A stretch of DNA of 64,000 bases from Frondihabitans sp. PhB188 (GTDB lineage: Bacteria; Actinomycetota; Actinomycetes; Actinomycetales; Microbacteriaceae). The notes under the pieces were generated by a model. It saw only the letters and a list, made by a program, of their open reading frames with translations. It was not told the origin of the DNA and did no database searches. The translations under genes were made by a program, and so were the position numbers. How positions within the stretch are numbered: position 1 is the first letter of the stretch; each line of letters opens with the position of its first letter. Positions 38,727 through 48,023 of the stretch are shown one piece after another. The stretch is taken from the NCBI RefSeq assembly GCF_003752365.1, contig NZ_RJUO01000003.1:620001-684000 (forward strand). The letters run 5' to 3'.

Positions 38727-38996
38727 TCAGCGCCCGAAGGTCCGGGTGCTGCGCGCGTGGTCCCGGGCGTCGCGGAGACGGAGCAGCCGCCCGACCAGCA
38801 TCGGCGCGTAGGCCAGTGCACCCGGTTTTTCTATGAGTGAGCCGAGCAGCTGCTGGTACCGCGGTGCCGTGAGCCCCAGCTCCGAGCGGATCGCGGCGGC
38901 CTTGCGCGGGGGCGAGACGGGCGCGTGCTGCTCGAAGTCGAGGATCCGCCGGTCGCGGTCGCTCAGACCGGCCGATCGCGCCTCGCCCTGCTGCAT
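38727..38996 (-). CDS. DUF3263 family protein (helix-turn-helix-like)
   Basis: 89 residues from ATG 38996. LSDRDRRILDFEQHAP followed by KAAAIRSELGLTAPRYQQLLGSLIEKPGAL matches DUF3263, a small actinobacterial family with a helix-turn-helix-like arrangement. Usually found just ahead of LytR_C genes, as here, so the two probably work together; function unknown. Confidence 0.82.
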   Translation of the reverse strand: MQQGEARSAGLSDRDRRILDFEQHAPVSPPRKAAAIRSELGLTAPRYQQLLGSLIEKPGALAYAPMLVGRLLRLRDARDHARSTRTFGR

Positions 38997-39022
38997 CGTC
39001 TCACCCTTCGGTCCCGCACATA

Positions 39023-40051
39023 CTAGGTCGGCCGGGCTCCGCCGCCGTGGCGACACGCGTCGGGCGACGCAGAAGGGAGCCACCGCAGGCGGGTGCCGTG
39101 GGCGTCGCCGACGGCGAGTGCCGTCCCGTCGAGCGCGAGGGTCGCGAAAGCGTCGGCGTCAGAAGCAGAGGGCGCAGGAACGGGCACCGTCGAGGCCACC
39201 CCCGTCAAGAGGCCCGACCTCTCGTACGACACCCACCGCACGCCGAGCCCGGCGATCAGGTCGACGAAGGCCTGCCGCCGCGCGCCGGGCAGGTAGACGA
39301 GGGTGCCCGAGGTGACGACGACGGGCGTGGTGCCCGGAGGGGCGAGGGCGACGAGGTCGGGGAGTTCCTGCACCGCATCGCCTGCGATCACCGGGGCCGG
39401 GTCGTCGAGGAGCACGTCGACGGCGTCGCGGAGCAGCTCGACCCGGTCGGTGCGCTCGGGCGGGAGGAGCATCTCGAGCCAGTGGAGCTCCCCCTGGCGC
39501 CTCGGGTCGAGGGGGGCGAGGTCGAGGCCGAAGCGCGCGGCGATGGGCGGGAGGGCGGGGAGGGCGGGTTCCTGCGCCCCGGGGAGGACGTCGACCGCGA
39601 CGTGCACGCGACTCTCGGGGTCGCCGAGCCGGGCGGCGCCCACGCGGATGTCATAGCGGTCGGGGTAGAGGCCGAGTCCGGCGGAGGCTCCGACCTCGAG
39701 GAGCGTGACCGGGCCGTCGACCCCGGCGAGCGCCAGGGCTGCCGCGACGGGGCCTGTGCGCCGGACGTCGTTGGTCTGCGTGAAGCGGATCTCGAGCTCG
39801 GCGACGATCGCGACGGCATTCCGGAGCATCCAGGCCCGGACGACCGGGAACGCGTCGACCGGACCGCCCAGGTACCTCGTCGCGGCGAAGACGAGGGCCG
39901 GCTGCCGCTTGGCCGCCGGTGCCCGCTCGACGACGGCCAGGAGCTCCAGATCCGAAGCGACGCCGCGGGCCCACTCCGCGTACAAAGGCGAACCCGACGC
40001 CTCGGACGCCTCGGCGAACGACAGGAACCGCTGGGCAAGACTCACCCCCAC
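39023..40051 (-). CDS. DUF2332 family protein
   Basis: 342 residues. Start LAQRFLSFAEASEASGSPLYAEWARGVASD, the EVGASAGLGLYPDRYDIRVG block (about 128-147) that resembles an AdoMet-type glycine loop, and the C-terminal RLRWLPSASPDACRHGG are features of DUF2332 proteins of actinobacteria. A methyltransferase-like role is possible but not established. Two ten-base versions of the window-wide word occur inside (39172, 39568). Divergent from msrB. Confidence 0.8.
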   Translation of the reverse strand: MGVSLAQRFLSFAEASEASGSPLYAEWARGVASDLELLAVVERAPAAKRQPALVFAATRYLGGPVDAFPVVRAWMLRNAVAIVAELEIRFTQTNDVRRTGPVAAALALAGVDGPVTLLEVGASAGLGLYPDRYDIRVGAARLGDPESRVHVAVDVLPGAQEPALPALPPIAARFGLDLAPLDPRRQGELHWLEMLLPPERTDRVELLRDAVDVLLDDPAPVIAGDAVQELPDLVALAPPGTTPVVVTSGTLVYLPGARRQAFVDLIAGLGVRWVSYERSGLLTGVASTVPVPAPSASDADAFATLALDGTALAVGDAHGTRLRWLPSASPDACRHGGGARPT

Positions 40052-40180
40052 ACCGTACGGGCCACTCAGCCGACGCCGGGCCGACTCACGGAATCATCGG
40101 CGGGCATGCAGTGTTGAATGGGGAGGCCGAAAACTCCCGGGCCACGGGAGACGCCGGCCCCGAGACGAAGGAGCATCCCC

Positions 40181-40600
40181 ATGGACGCCGAGACCACCAA
40201 CTACGCGGTCGCCAAGTCGGACGCCGAATGGCGCGAGGAGCTCAGCGCCGACGAGTTCGCCGTGCTGCGCCAGGCTGCGACGGAGCGCCCCTGGACGGGC
40301 GAGCTGCTCGACGAGAGCCGCGCCGGCCTGTACACCTGTGCCGCCTGCAACGCCGAGCTGTTCAAGGCCGGCACGAAGTTCGACTCCGGCTGCGGCTGGC
40401 CGTCGTTCTACGAGTCGATCCGCCCCGAGGCGGTCCAGCTCATCGAGGACAAGTCGCTCGGCATGGTCCGCACCGAGGTCCGCTGCGCGAACTGCGGGTC
40501 GCACCTGGGCCACGTCTTCGACGACGGCTTCGGCACGCCGACCGGCGACCGCTACTGCATGAACAGCATCTCGCTGAACTTCCAGGCCGACGAGGCGTGA
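40181..40600 (+). CDS. msrB: Peptide-methionine (R)-S-oxide reductase
   Basis: 139 residues from ATG 40181 with GAAGGAG nine bases upstream. Reduces methionine-R-sulfoxide in proteins. Two CxxC pairs bind structural zinc (TCAACNAEL is CAAC; RCANCGSHLGHVF is CANC), SGCGWPSF carries the resolving region, and RYCMNSISLNF the catalytic cysteine. Its stop overlaps the next start as GTGA. Confidence 0.93.
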   Translation: MDAETTNYAVAKSDAEWREELSADEFAVLRQAATERPWTGELLDESRAGLYTCAACNAELFKAGTKFDSGCGWPSFYESIRPEAVQLIEDKSLGMVRTEVRCANCGSHLGHVFDDGFGTPTGDRYCMNSISLNFQADEA

Positions 40601-41163
40601 GCCACGCTTCAGCGACCGCGGCGCCCGTCCGCGAGGCGGCGCTGCGGCGCCGCTCGCGGTCGCGCGTCAACGACGAGTCGCCGACGCGGGCCGAGCTTCT
40701 CGAGCTCGTGACCGCGGCGGGCACCGTGGCCGACCACTCGGGTCTTCGTCCCTGGCGGCTGATCGAGCTCCGCGGCGACGACCGCCTGACGGTTGGCCGT
40801 GCACTGGCCAAGGCCTGCGGCGCGAGGGGCGACAAGGCTGACCGCGGCGCGAGGCGTCTGCTGCGCGCGCCACTCGTGATCGCCGTCGTGTCGTCGCCGC
40901 GCTCAAGCAGCAAGGTGCCCGAGTGGGAGCAGGAGTCCGTCACGTCCGGCGTCGCGCATCTCCTGAGCCTGCTGCTCGACGAGGCCGGGTGGGGCGTGTT
41001 CTGGCGCACCGGGTCGCACACCCGCGACAAGAAGGTCGCGAAGGCGCACAAGCTCTCGAAGAACGAGAAGCTGCTGGGCTGGCTCTACGTGGGCGGCTCC
41101 AACGAGGCAGACCGCAAGCCGCGGAAGCTGATCGACGCGGCCGACTTCATCGGCGGGCTCTGA
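40597..41163 (+). CDS. Nitroreductase family protein
   Basis: 188 residues from GTG 40597. RRRSRSRV at the start, AGTVADHSGLRPWRLIELRG and the C-terminal LLDEAGWGVFWRTGSHTRDKKV, GWLYVGG follow the short NfnB/YdjA-type FMN-binding nitroreductase pattern (RRS... and SGLRPWR for SA.NxQPW). Likely an NAD(P)H-dependent flavoprotein of unknown substrate. Coupled to msrB, so a role in oxidative-damage response fits. Confidence 0.82.
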   Translation: MSHASATAAPVREAALRRRSRSRVNDESPTRAELLELVTAAGTVADHSGLRPWRLIELRGDDRLTVGRALAKACGARGDKADRGARRLLRAPLVIAVVSSPRSSSKVPEWEQESVTSGVAHLLSLLLDEAGWGVFWRTGSHTRDKKVAKAHKLSKNEKLLGWLYVGGSNEADRKPRKLIDAADFIGGL

Positions 41164-41181
41164 CGAGCACGGGCCCGATGC

Positions 41182-41367
41182 CTACCAGGAGCGGTTGCTG
41201 CGACCGACGAACGTCATCGGGATGAAGAGCGCGACGGTGCAGGCGATGATGCCGCCGAAGAACGTGAGCATGCGCCACGCCTCGGGCACCTGGAACGCGA
41301 GGCCGAAGCAGAAGATGCCGAAGATGAACAGCGCGATGGCGACAACGGCGATGACGATGTTAGACAA
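41182..41367 (-). CDS. Small membrane protein, unknown
   Basis: 61 residues from TTG 41367 with GAGGAG eight bases upstream. Two membrane helices (IVIAVVAIALFIFGIFCFGLA and LTFFGGIIACTVALFIPMTF) cover most of the chain. Common small-protein architecture in Microbacteriaceae; no named family. Convergent with the nitroreductase gene. Confidence 0.62.
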   Translation of the reverse strand: MSNIVIAVVAIALFIFGIFCFGLAFQVPEAWRMLTFFGGIIACTVALFIPMTFVGRSNRSW

Positions 41368-41466
41368 ACGGGGCTCCTCAGGCTTCGAACTGCCTCTAGC
41401 GTAAGCCCTCCGGCGGGCCGCTCGCATCGCGAGGGCCCGCCGGCGTCGTTTAGACTTGCGGCACTT

Positions 41467-41539
41467 GCCGACTTGGCGCAATTGGTAGCGCAGCTGTCTT
41501 GTAAACAGCAGGTTGCGGGTTCAAGTCCCGCAGTCGGCC
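41467..41539 (+). tRNA. tRNA-Thr (anticodon TGT)
   Basis: 73-nt cloverleaf. Acceptor GCCGACT pairs perfectly with AGTCGGC, D-arm GCGC/GCGC, anticodon stem GCTGT/ACAGC with loop CTTGTAA, giving anticodon TGT (reads ACA), T-arm GCGGG/CCCGC with loop TTCAAGT. No encoded CCA. Confidence 0.93.
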
Positions 41540-41633
41540 CCACGATTCAAGGCGCCACGCCGTCGCTCCCCCTGTACTGGGGCCGCCCGCTCTGGGGGGA
41601 GATCATCCTGAAGGATGATGCGAGCCTCGAGGC

Positions 41634-42233
41634 ATGACTTTTTCGACGATCACACTCTCCTCGTCGCGGCGTCGGCTCGTCATCATCGTGCTCGGCCTCC
41701 TGCTCGCCTTCGGCATCGTCCTGGGCCAGTCCGCGACTCCTGCTCACGCCAACGGCGCCTGGGGCGGCTACTCCAACGGCAACATCCCGCTCTCGAAGAT
41801 GATCGCGGTTCCGAACGGCCACCTGCGAATCGATGCGGCGGCCGGCTACGGCTCCATGAACGCGGCCTTCAAGAAGCGCTTCGGCTACGAGCTCGGGATC
41901 ACCGAGGCGTACCGCTCCTACGGCACGCAGGTGAAGATCTGGAACGCCCGCTACGTGGCGCACTCGAAGAAGGTCAAGAACAGCATCGAGTACAAGGGCA
42001 AGTACTGGACGAAGAAGAAGAACGTCTCGGTCGCCGCAGTGCCTGGCACGAGCATCCACGGCTGGGGCCTGGCGGTCGACCTCAACTCGCACGTCAACGA
42101 GTCGGGCAGCATCCAGAAGCGCTGGGCCGACAAGTACGGCCCCTCGTACGGCTGGTACCCGGTCGGCAACAGCTTCGGAGAGGCCTGGCACTTCGAGTTC
42201 ACGCCGCCCAAGAAGACGACGACCAAGAAATAG
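41634..42233 (+). CDS. Secreted M15 family D-alanyl-D-alanine carboxypeptidase (VanY type)
   Basis: 199 residues. Signal peptide with core LVIIVLGLLLAFGIVLG and cleavage near AHA (about residue 39). Catalytic zinc motifs of the VanY branch: EAYRSYGTQVKIW, SIHGWGLAVDLN (SxHxxGxAxD) and GEAWHFEF (ExxWHxE). Cuts the terminal D-Ala of peptidoglycan stems. A lysine-rich patch (KKVKN, WTKKKN, PPKKTTTKK) may bind anionic wall polymers. Confidence 0.87.
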   Translation: MTFSTITLSSSRRRLVIIVLGLLLAFGIVLGQSATPAHANGAWGGYSNGNIPLSKMIAVPNGHLRIDAAAGYGSMNAAFKKRFGYELGITEAYRSYGTQVKIWNARYVAHSKKVKNSIEYKGKYWTKKKNVSVAAVPGTSIHGWGLAVDLNSHVNESGSIQKRWADKYGPSYGWYPVGNSFGEAWHFEFTPPKKTTTKK

Positions 42234-42251
42234 TATTCCCGTAACGGAATA
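42234..42251. promoter_or_regulatory. Inverted repeat before oleA
   Basis: TATTCC-N6-GGAATA, perfect 6-bp arms, just after the carboxypeptidase stop and about 95 bp ahead of oleA. Either a weak terminator or an operator; no clear partner. Confidence 0.35.
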
Positions 42252-42345
42252 TCTCCCCGGGGGACACCCGGCATCCATCCAGTCGACGCGGTCGTACACT
42301 CGAACGGGTACAAAAGCGCCTGCGACAACTGGATAGGGAGTTCCG

Positions 42346-43368
42346 TTGGACGGAAATGCAAACACGCGGCACAAGAACGTCGCTCTTCTCTCCGTGACGA
42401 GCGAACTGGCCGACCGCGTGACGACGTCCGATGAGCTCGACCGCCGCCTGCAGCCGGTCCTCAAGCGCCTGAAGCTTCCGAGGGGTCTCCTCCAGCGGGT
42501 CGCCGGCGTTCTCGAGCGCCGCAACTGGGGCGAGACGCAGACGTTCGAGAAGGCGGCGATCATCGCCGGCAAGCGCGCCCTCGACGAGGCCGGCATCCGC
42601 GCCGACCAGGTCGGGCTCCTGATCAACACGTCGATCACCCGCCGCAACCTCGAGCCGTCGGTCGCCGTGCACCTGCATGACGGTCTCGGACTCGGATCGG
42701 CCGCCACCAACTTCGACATCGCCAACGCGTGCCTCGGCTTCGTCAACGGCATGAACCTCGCCGCGACCCTGATCGACGCCGGCCAGGTCGAGTACGCAAT
42801 CGTCATCGATGGCGAGGACTTCGACGACGTGCAGTCGAACACCGTCGACCGACTCCTCAACGGCGACATCGCGCGCAAGGACTTCATGAGCGAGTTCGCG
42901 TCGCTCACCCTCGGCAGCGGCGCCGCGGCGGCGGTGCTCGGCCGGGCCGACAGGCACCCCGAGGGCCATCGGATCCTCGGCGGGATCACCCGCTCGGCCA
43001 GCCAGTACAACGACCTCTGCGTCGGCACGGTCAACGGCATGTTCACCGACGCCAAGGGCCTGCTCAAGCACGGCATGGAGCTCGTCGTGCAGGCCTGGCG
43101 CGACGCGTCGACCGAGTGGAACTGGTCGCACATGGACCGCTACGTCATGCACCAGGTCTCCGACATCCACACCGCCGACCTCGTGAAGTCGGCGGGCATC
43201 GACCGCGACCGCGTGCCGCTCACGTACCCGACCCTCGGCAACGTGGGCTCGGCGTCCATCCCGATCACCCTCGCGCACGAGCAGAAGTCGCTGAACCGCG
43301 GCGACCGCGTGCTGCTGATGGGCGTCGGGTCCGGCATCAACACGGCCATGACCGAGCTCGCCTGGTGA
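42346..43368 (+). CDS. oleA: OleA: thiolase-fold acyl-CoA condensing enzyme
   Basis: 340 residues of the 3-oxoacyl-ACP synthase III/OleA type. It joins two fatty acyl-CoAs head-to-head to give a 2-alkyl-3-ketoacid. Nucleophile region NFDIANACLGFVNGMN carries the active-site cysteine near residue 128; MDRYVMHQVSDIHT carries the catalytic histidine and LGNVGSASIPITLA the asparagine region. The gene starts at a TTG/GTG-type codon (TTG 42346, after AGGGAG). The following genes are OleBC and OleD, each overlapping by 4 bp, confirming the pathway. Confidence 0.9.
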   Translation: MDGNANTRHKNVALLSVTSELADRVTTSDELDRRLQPVLKRLKLPRGLLQRVAGVLERRNWGETQTFEKAAIIAGKRALDEAGIRADQVGLLINTSITRRNLEPSVAVHLHDGLGLGSAATNFDIANACLGFVNGMNLAATLIDAGQVEYAIVIDGEDFDDVQSNTVDRLLNGDIARKDFMSEFASLTLGSGAAAAVLGRADRHPEGHRILGGITRSASQYNDLCVGTVNGMFTDAKGLLKHGMELVVQAWRDASTEWNWSHMDRYVMHQVSDIHTADLVKSAGIDRDRVPLTYPTLGNVGSASIPITLAHEQKSLNRGDRVLLMGVGSGINTAMTELAW

Positions 43369-45989
43369 CCTCCCGGCTCCCGGGCGCGGCCAGGACGACT
43401 GCTCCCGCCCAGCTGCCGCCGCCGGGCCTGCCCGGGATGCGGTCGGAGTTCTCTCGGCTCGTGACGGCCGCGTCGCGCACGTGGCACGTCCTCGACAGCG
43501 GGCCGGTTCTCGCGGCGAACGGCATCGAGCCGGTCGGCACGGTGCTCTGCGTGCACGGCAACCCCACCTGGTCGTACCTCTGGCGCTCCCTCGTCGCCCA
43601 GGCCGCCGACCAGGCGCTGGCCGGCGGCACGGCCTGGCGCGTCATCGCGGTCGACCAGCTCGACATGGGCTTCTCGGAGCGCACCGGCGTCGAGCGCGAC
43701 CTCACCCGCCGCGTCGGCGACCTCGGCGACCTGACCGACGAGCTCGGCCTCTCCGGCCCCGTGGTGACGTTCGGCCACGACTGGGGCGGCGTCATCTCGC
43801 TCGGCTGGGCCGTCGACCACCCCGACCTGCTCGCCGCATCGATGCTGCTCAACACGGCGATCCACCAGCCGGAGTCGTCGAAGATCCCAGCGCCCCTGCG
43901 CTTCGCGCTCGGTCGCGGTGTGCTCGGCCGCGCGACCGTGACCACGCCGGCGTTCCTCGAGACCACCCTCGCGCTGGCGCATCCGGCACTCGACGTCGAC
44001 GTGAAGGACGCCTTCCGGGCGCCGTACCGCGGAGCGCGGCGCCGAGGCGGCATCGGCGGATTCGTCGCCGACATCCCCGCCGACGCGGGCCACGTCAGCG
44101 AGCCGGAGCGCCGACGGATCGCCGAGGCCGTCGCGGGGCTGCGAGTTCCTGCGCTGATGCTCTGGGGCCCCCGCGACCCGATCTTCAGCGACCGCTACCT
44201 GGACGACCTCGTGCACCGGCTGCCGCACGCCGACGTGCACCGCTTCGAGGGCGCGGGCCACCTGATCGCCGAAGACGTCGACTTCGCCGCCGCCGCTCTC
44301 ACCTGGCTCGACGACCGCTTCGCCGGCACGGCCGAGAGACCTGAAGCGCAGGAACTCGCCCCCGCCTCCCCCACCACCCTCTTCGCGCCGCTTGACGCCC
44401 GCCGCACCTCCGACGCCACGGCCGTCGTCGAGATGGCCGCCGCCGACCGGCCTCCCCGCGCGACCGTGTCGTGGCGCTCGCTGATGCGGCGCGTGGAACG
44501 CCTCGCCAAGGGCCTCGTGCTCGCCGGTGTGAACCCGGGTGACCGGGTGTCGCTGCTGGTGCCTCCGGGCGCCGACCTGACGGCGGTGCTCTACGCCTGC
44601 CTGCGCATCGGCGCGGTGGTCGTCGTCGCCGATGCGGGGCTCGGGGCCAAGGGTCTGACCCGCGCGGTCCGCGGCGCCTATCCGCAGCACCTGATCGGCG
44701 CCCTCCCGGGGCTGTCGGCGGCGCGCGCGTTCGGCTGGCCGGGCCAGAAGATCTCGACCGAGGCGCTGCCTGCCGCAGCCGCCGCCGCTCTCGGCGTCAA
44801 GCACTCGCTGCCCGAGCTGCAGTCGATCGGGGCGGCCGACGCGAGCCCGATGCCCTCGATGCCGGCGGCGAGCGACCCCGCGGCGATCCTGTTCACCTCG
44901 GGCTCGACCGGCCCGGCGAAGGGCGTCGCGTACACCCACGCACAGCTCGCCGCCGTCTGCTCCGTGCTCGCCGACACGTACGACGTCGGCTCCGAGACCG
45001 GGATCGTCGCCGGGTTCGCCCCGTTCGCCCTGCTCGGGCCCGCGCTCGGCGCCCGCTCGGTGACGCCCGACATGGACGTCACGAACCCGAAGACGCTGAC
45101 CGCCGACGCGGTCGCCGCCGCGGCAGCCGAGATCGACGCCACCGTGGTGTTCCTCTCGCCGGCGGCGCTGGCCAACGTCGTCGCGACCTCCGACGGCCTG
45201 TCGCCCGAGCGGCGGCAGGCGCTCGACCGCGTGCAGACCTTCCTCTCGGCCGGGGCTCCGGTCTCGGCCGCCCTGCTCGAGAAGGCGCAGCGGCTCATGC
45301 CCGCGGCGAGCGCGCACACCCCCTACGGGATGACGGAGTGCCTGCTGCTCACCGACGTGAGCCTCGACGGGCTCGAGCCGGGCAACGGCGTCTGCGTCGG
45401 AACCCCGACGTCGGGCGTCCGCGTTCGCATCAGCGCCCTCGACGCCGACGGCACCGCGACGGGCACGCCATCCGACGAGGCGGGCGTGACCGGCGAGATC
45501 GTCGTCTCGGCGCCGCACCTGTTCGACCATTACGACCGGCTCTGGCTGACCGACCGGGCCTCGCGTCGCGGGGTCACGGCCGGCGAGCGCTGGCACCGCA
45601 CCGGAGATGTCGGCCACCTCGACGCCTCGGGTCGGCTCTGGGTCGAGGGGCGGCTCCCCCACGTCATCACCACGCCCGAAGGCGCTCTCACCCCGGTCGC
45701 CGCCGAGCAGCGCATCGAGTCGGTGCCGGCCGTCGTGCGCGCCGCCGTCGTCGGAACCGGCCCGCAGGGCACGCAGCAGGTGGTCGCCGTCGTCGAGACC
45801 ATGCCGCGTGCGACCCGTGCCGGGCTCGCCGGGCCCGCGATCTCGTCGGTCGTCCGGAGCGCCGCGGGCGTCTCGGTCGCCGCCGTGCTGACTGTGCCGG
45901 AGCTGCCGACCGACGTGCGCCACAACTCCAAGATCGACCGGACCGCCCTCGGCGAGTGGGCGGGCGAGGTGCTCGCGGGCGGCCGATGA
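43365..45989 (+). CDS. oleBC: OleBC fusion: beta-lactone decarboxylase plus beta-lactone synthetase
   Basis: 874 residues from GTG 43365. Residues about 25-325 are an alpha/beta hydrolase of haloalkane-dehalogenase type: CVHGNPTWSYLWRSL and GHDWGGVISLG (Asp nucleophile, where serine hydrolases have Ser), ending in GAGHLIAEDV (His). This is OleB, which decarboxylates the beta-lactone to the alkene. Residues about 370-870 are an AMP-binding enzyme: ILFTSGSTGPAKGVAYTH, PYGMTECLLLT, WHRTGDVGHLD, KIDRTALG. This is OleC, which forms the beta-lactone with ATP. The fused BC arrangement is known from actinobacteria such as Micrococcus luteus. Confidence 0.92.
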   Translation: MTSRLPGAARTTAPAQLPPPGLPGMRSEFSRLVTAASRTWHVLDSGPVLAANGIEPVGTVLCVHGNPTWSYLWRSLVAQAADQALAGGTAWRVIAVDQLDMGFSERTGVERDLTRRVGDLGDLTDELGLSGPVVTFGHDWGGVISLGWAVDHPDLLAASMLLNTAIHQPESSKIPAPLRFALGRGVLGRATVTTPAFLETTLALAHPALDVDVKDAFRAPYRGARRRGGIGGFVADIPADAGHVSEPERRRIAEAVAGLRVPALMLWGPRDPIFSDRYLDDLVHRLPHADVHRFEGAGHLIAEDVDFAAAALTWLDDRFAGTAERPEAQELAPASPTTLFAPLDARRTSDATAVVEMAAADRPPRATVSWRSLMRRVERLAKGLVLAGVNPGDRVSLLVPPGADLTAVLYACLRIGAVVVVADAGLGAKGLTRAVRGAYPQHLIGALPGLSAARAFGWPGQKISTEALPAAAAAALGVKHSLPELQSIGAADASPMPSMPAASDPAAILFTSGSTGPAKGVAYTHAQLAAVCSVLADTYDVGSETGIVAGFAPFALLGPALGARSVTPDMDVTNPKTLTADAVAAAAAEIDATVVFLSPAALANVVATSDGLSPERRQALDRVQTFLSAGAPVSAALLEKAQRLMPAASAHTPYGMTECLLLTDVSLDGLEPGNGVCVGTPTSGVRVRISALDADGTATGTPSDEAGVTGEIVVSAPHLFDHYDRLWLTDRASRRGVTAGERWHRTGDVGHLDASGRLWVEGRLPHVITTPEGALTPVAAEQRIESVPAVVRAAVVGTGPQGTQQVVAVVETMPRATRAGLAGPAISSVVRSAAGVSVAAVLTVPELPTDVRHNSKIDRTALGEWAGEVLAGGR

Positions 45990-46966
45990 GGGTCCTCGTC
46001 ACCGGGGCGTCCGGCCTGCTCGGGCGATCCGTCGCGACCGAGCTCCTCCGCCGGGGCGACGAGGTGCGCACGCTCCAGCGTCGACCGGCCGGCATCGACG
46101 GGGCGCAGGAACTCGCGGGCACGATCACCGACCCCGCGACCGTCGCGCGCGCCCTCGCCGGTGTCGACGCCGTCGTGCACCTCGCCGCGAAGGTGTCGCT
46201 GGCCGGCGACCCCGCCGAGTTCGACACGGTCAACGTCGGCGGCACGCGGCATCTGGTCGAGGGGGCCCGTCGCGCGGCCGTCGGGCGCTTCGTCTTCGTG
46301 TCGTCGCCCTCCGTCGCCCACGCCGGCTCCTCCCTCGTCGGCGTCGACGCCGAGCCCGCCGACCCCGGCGCCGCCCGCGGCGAGTACGCCCGCACCAAGG
46401 CCGCGGCCGAGCTGCTCGCCCTCGGGGCCGACTCCGCCGAGCTCCGCGTCGTCGCGGTGCGCCCGCACCTCGTCTGGGGCCCCGGCGACACCCAGCTCGT
46501 GGGCCGCATCGTCGAGCGCTCCCGTGTCGGGCGGCTGCCGCTGCTCGACCACGGCACGGCCCTCATCGACACGCTCTACATCGACAACGCCGCCACCGGC
46601 ATCGCGCAGGCGCTTGCCCGTATCGACGCCGTCCACGGCAACGCGTACGTGCTGACCAACGGCGAGCCTCGGCCCGTGGCGGAGCTGCTCGCCGGCATCT
46701 GCCGCGCGGCCGGCGTCCCGGCGCCGACCCGCAGCGTGCCGGCGGGCGTCGCCCTCGCGGCGGGCTCCCTGATCGAGCGGGCCTGGCGCCTGCGGCCCGG
46801 CGCTGACGAGCCGCCGATGACGCGGTTCCTGGCCGAGCAGCTCTCGACGGCGCACTGGTTCGACCAGCGGCGGGTGAGGCGCGACCTGGAGTGGACGCCC
46901 GAGGTGTCACTGGACGACGGGTTCGCGCGGTTGGCGGCGTGGTACGCGGCCGGGGCTCGGAGCTAG
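45986..46966 (+). CDS. oleD: OleD: NAD(P)H-dependent 2-alkyl-3-ketoalkanoate reductase
   Basis: 326 residues from ATG 45986, overlapping oleBC as ATGA. Extended SDR: VLVTGASGLLGRSVA Rossmann motif, DAVVHLAAKVS, FVSSPSVAH (catalytic Ser), YARTKAAAE (YxxxK), and the C-terminal substrate region. It reduces the OleA product to the beta-hydroxy acid that OleC cyclises. The gene contains one 11-mer copy (46103) and another follows 13 bp after its stop (46979). Confidence 0.9.
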   Translation: MRVLVTGASGLLGRSVATELLRRGDEVRTLQRRPAGIDGAQELAGTITDPATVARALAGVDAVVHLAAKVSLAGDPAEFDTVNVGGTRHLVEGARRAAVGRFVFVSSPSVAHAGSSLVGVDAEPADPGAARGEYARTKAAAELLALGADSAELRVVAVRPHLVWGPGDTQLVGRIVERSRVGRLPLLDHGTALIDTLYIDNAATGIAQALARIDAVHGNAYVLTNGEPRPVAELLAGICRAAGVPAPTRSVPAGVALAAGSLIERAWRLRPGADEPPMTRFLAEQLSTAHWFDQRRVRRDLEWTPEVSLDDGFARLAAWYAAGARS

Positions 46967-46999
46967 GCGGGGTCTCGCAGTTCCTGCGCCCGCGGCCTC

Positions 47000-48007
47000 T
47001 CAGGAGGCGACGGGGCCGGCCGAGCCGCGATCGATGAAGGTGACGGGCTCCGGCTCGAACCACGGCTGAGGAGGCTGCCCGGCGAGCTCGCCCAGCAGCA
47101 CGCGGGTGGCCCGGGTGCCCTGGGCCCGGGGGTCCTGCGCGAAGGTGGTCAAGCCGAGGGTCTCACCGTAGACGTGGCCGTCGATCCCGATGACGCTGAT
47201 GTCGCCGGGCACGCTCAGTCCGGCCTCGCGGATCGCCTGCATCGCACCGAAGGCCATCTCGTCGGAGGCGCAGAACACCGCGGTCGGGACGTCACCCGAG
47301 CCGAGGATGCTCCGCATCGACGAGTGCCCGCCGGCGAAGGTGTACGCGCCGTTGCGGCTCCAGTCGGTCACGAGGGGCAGGCCCGCCGACTTCAGCGCCT
47401 CCGTGTAGCCGTCGTGTCGCTCGCCCGGCACCAGGAAGTTCATTCCCGCCTCGTCCAGGCCGCCGATGTGCGCGATGCGCCGGTGCCCGAGGCCGAGGAG
47501 GTACCGGGTCGCCCTCTGCGCCACGTCGAAGTCGTCGATCCCGATGTGCCGCACGCCCGGCGCGCGCCCGCCGATTACGACGGTCGGGTACTCGCTGAGC
47601 TCGAGCTGCTCGCGCTCCGAGTCGTCGAACACGAGCGAGAGGAGCACGAGCGCGTCGACCCGCTTGCGCAGGATCGACCGGTGGAACACCCGCTCGCGGT
47701 TGCCGGTGCGGCCCGCGAGGTTGAAGAGGATGAGGTCGTAGCCCTCGCGCCGCAGCTCGGCGTCGATGCCCTCGATCGTCTGGATGTAGAACCAGCGGTC
47801 GATGACCGGCACGACGACGCCGACGGCGTGGTTGCGACCGGTGGCCAGGCCAGAGGCGGCCAACGAAGGGACGTAGCCCAGCTCGTCGGCCGCCCGCCGG
47901 ACGGTCATGATGGTCGCGGGGGCGACGCTCGGGAGGTTGCGGAGGGCTCTCGACACCGTCGACTTCGACAGCCCCGTCGCCCTCGCGATCTCCTGGATGC
48001 CGCTCAC
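47000..48007 (-). CDS. LacI-family transcriptional repressor
   Basis: 335 residues from GTG 48007. Helix-turn-helix IQEIARATGLSKSTVSRALRNLPSVAPATIMTV and hinge LGYVPSLAASGLATGRN (residues 4-60), then a periplasmic-binding-like sugar domain. It is encoded just beyond the end of the sugar ABC transporter operon on the same strand and probably binds the two GCAACCGGTTGY palindromes between the transporter and the glucosidase genes. The inducer is presumably an alpha-glucoside (inference). Confidence 0.9.
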   Translation of the reverse strand: MSGIQEIARATGLSKSTVSRALRNLPSVAPATIMTVRRAADELGYVPSLAASGLATGRNHAVGVVVPVIDRWFYIQTIEGIDAELRREGYDLILFNLAGRTGNRERVFHRSILRKRVDALVLLSLVFDDSEREQLELSEYPTVVIGGRAPGVRHIGIDDFDVAQRATRYLLGLGHRRIAHIGGLDEAGMNFLVPGERHDGYTEALKSAGLPLVTDWSRNGAYTFAGGHSSMRSILGSGDVPTAVFCASDEMAFGAMQAIREAGLSVPGDISVIGIDGHVYGETLGLTTFAQDPRAQGTRATRVLLGELAGQPPQPWFEPEPVTFIDRGSAGPVAS

Positions 48008-48023
48008 GGTATGAATCTAGCGG

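Noticed and set aside
43140-45923. 927-residue minus-strand frame opposite oleBC
   Set aside because: Shadow of oleBC, low-complexity Gly/Arg/Asp composition.
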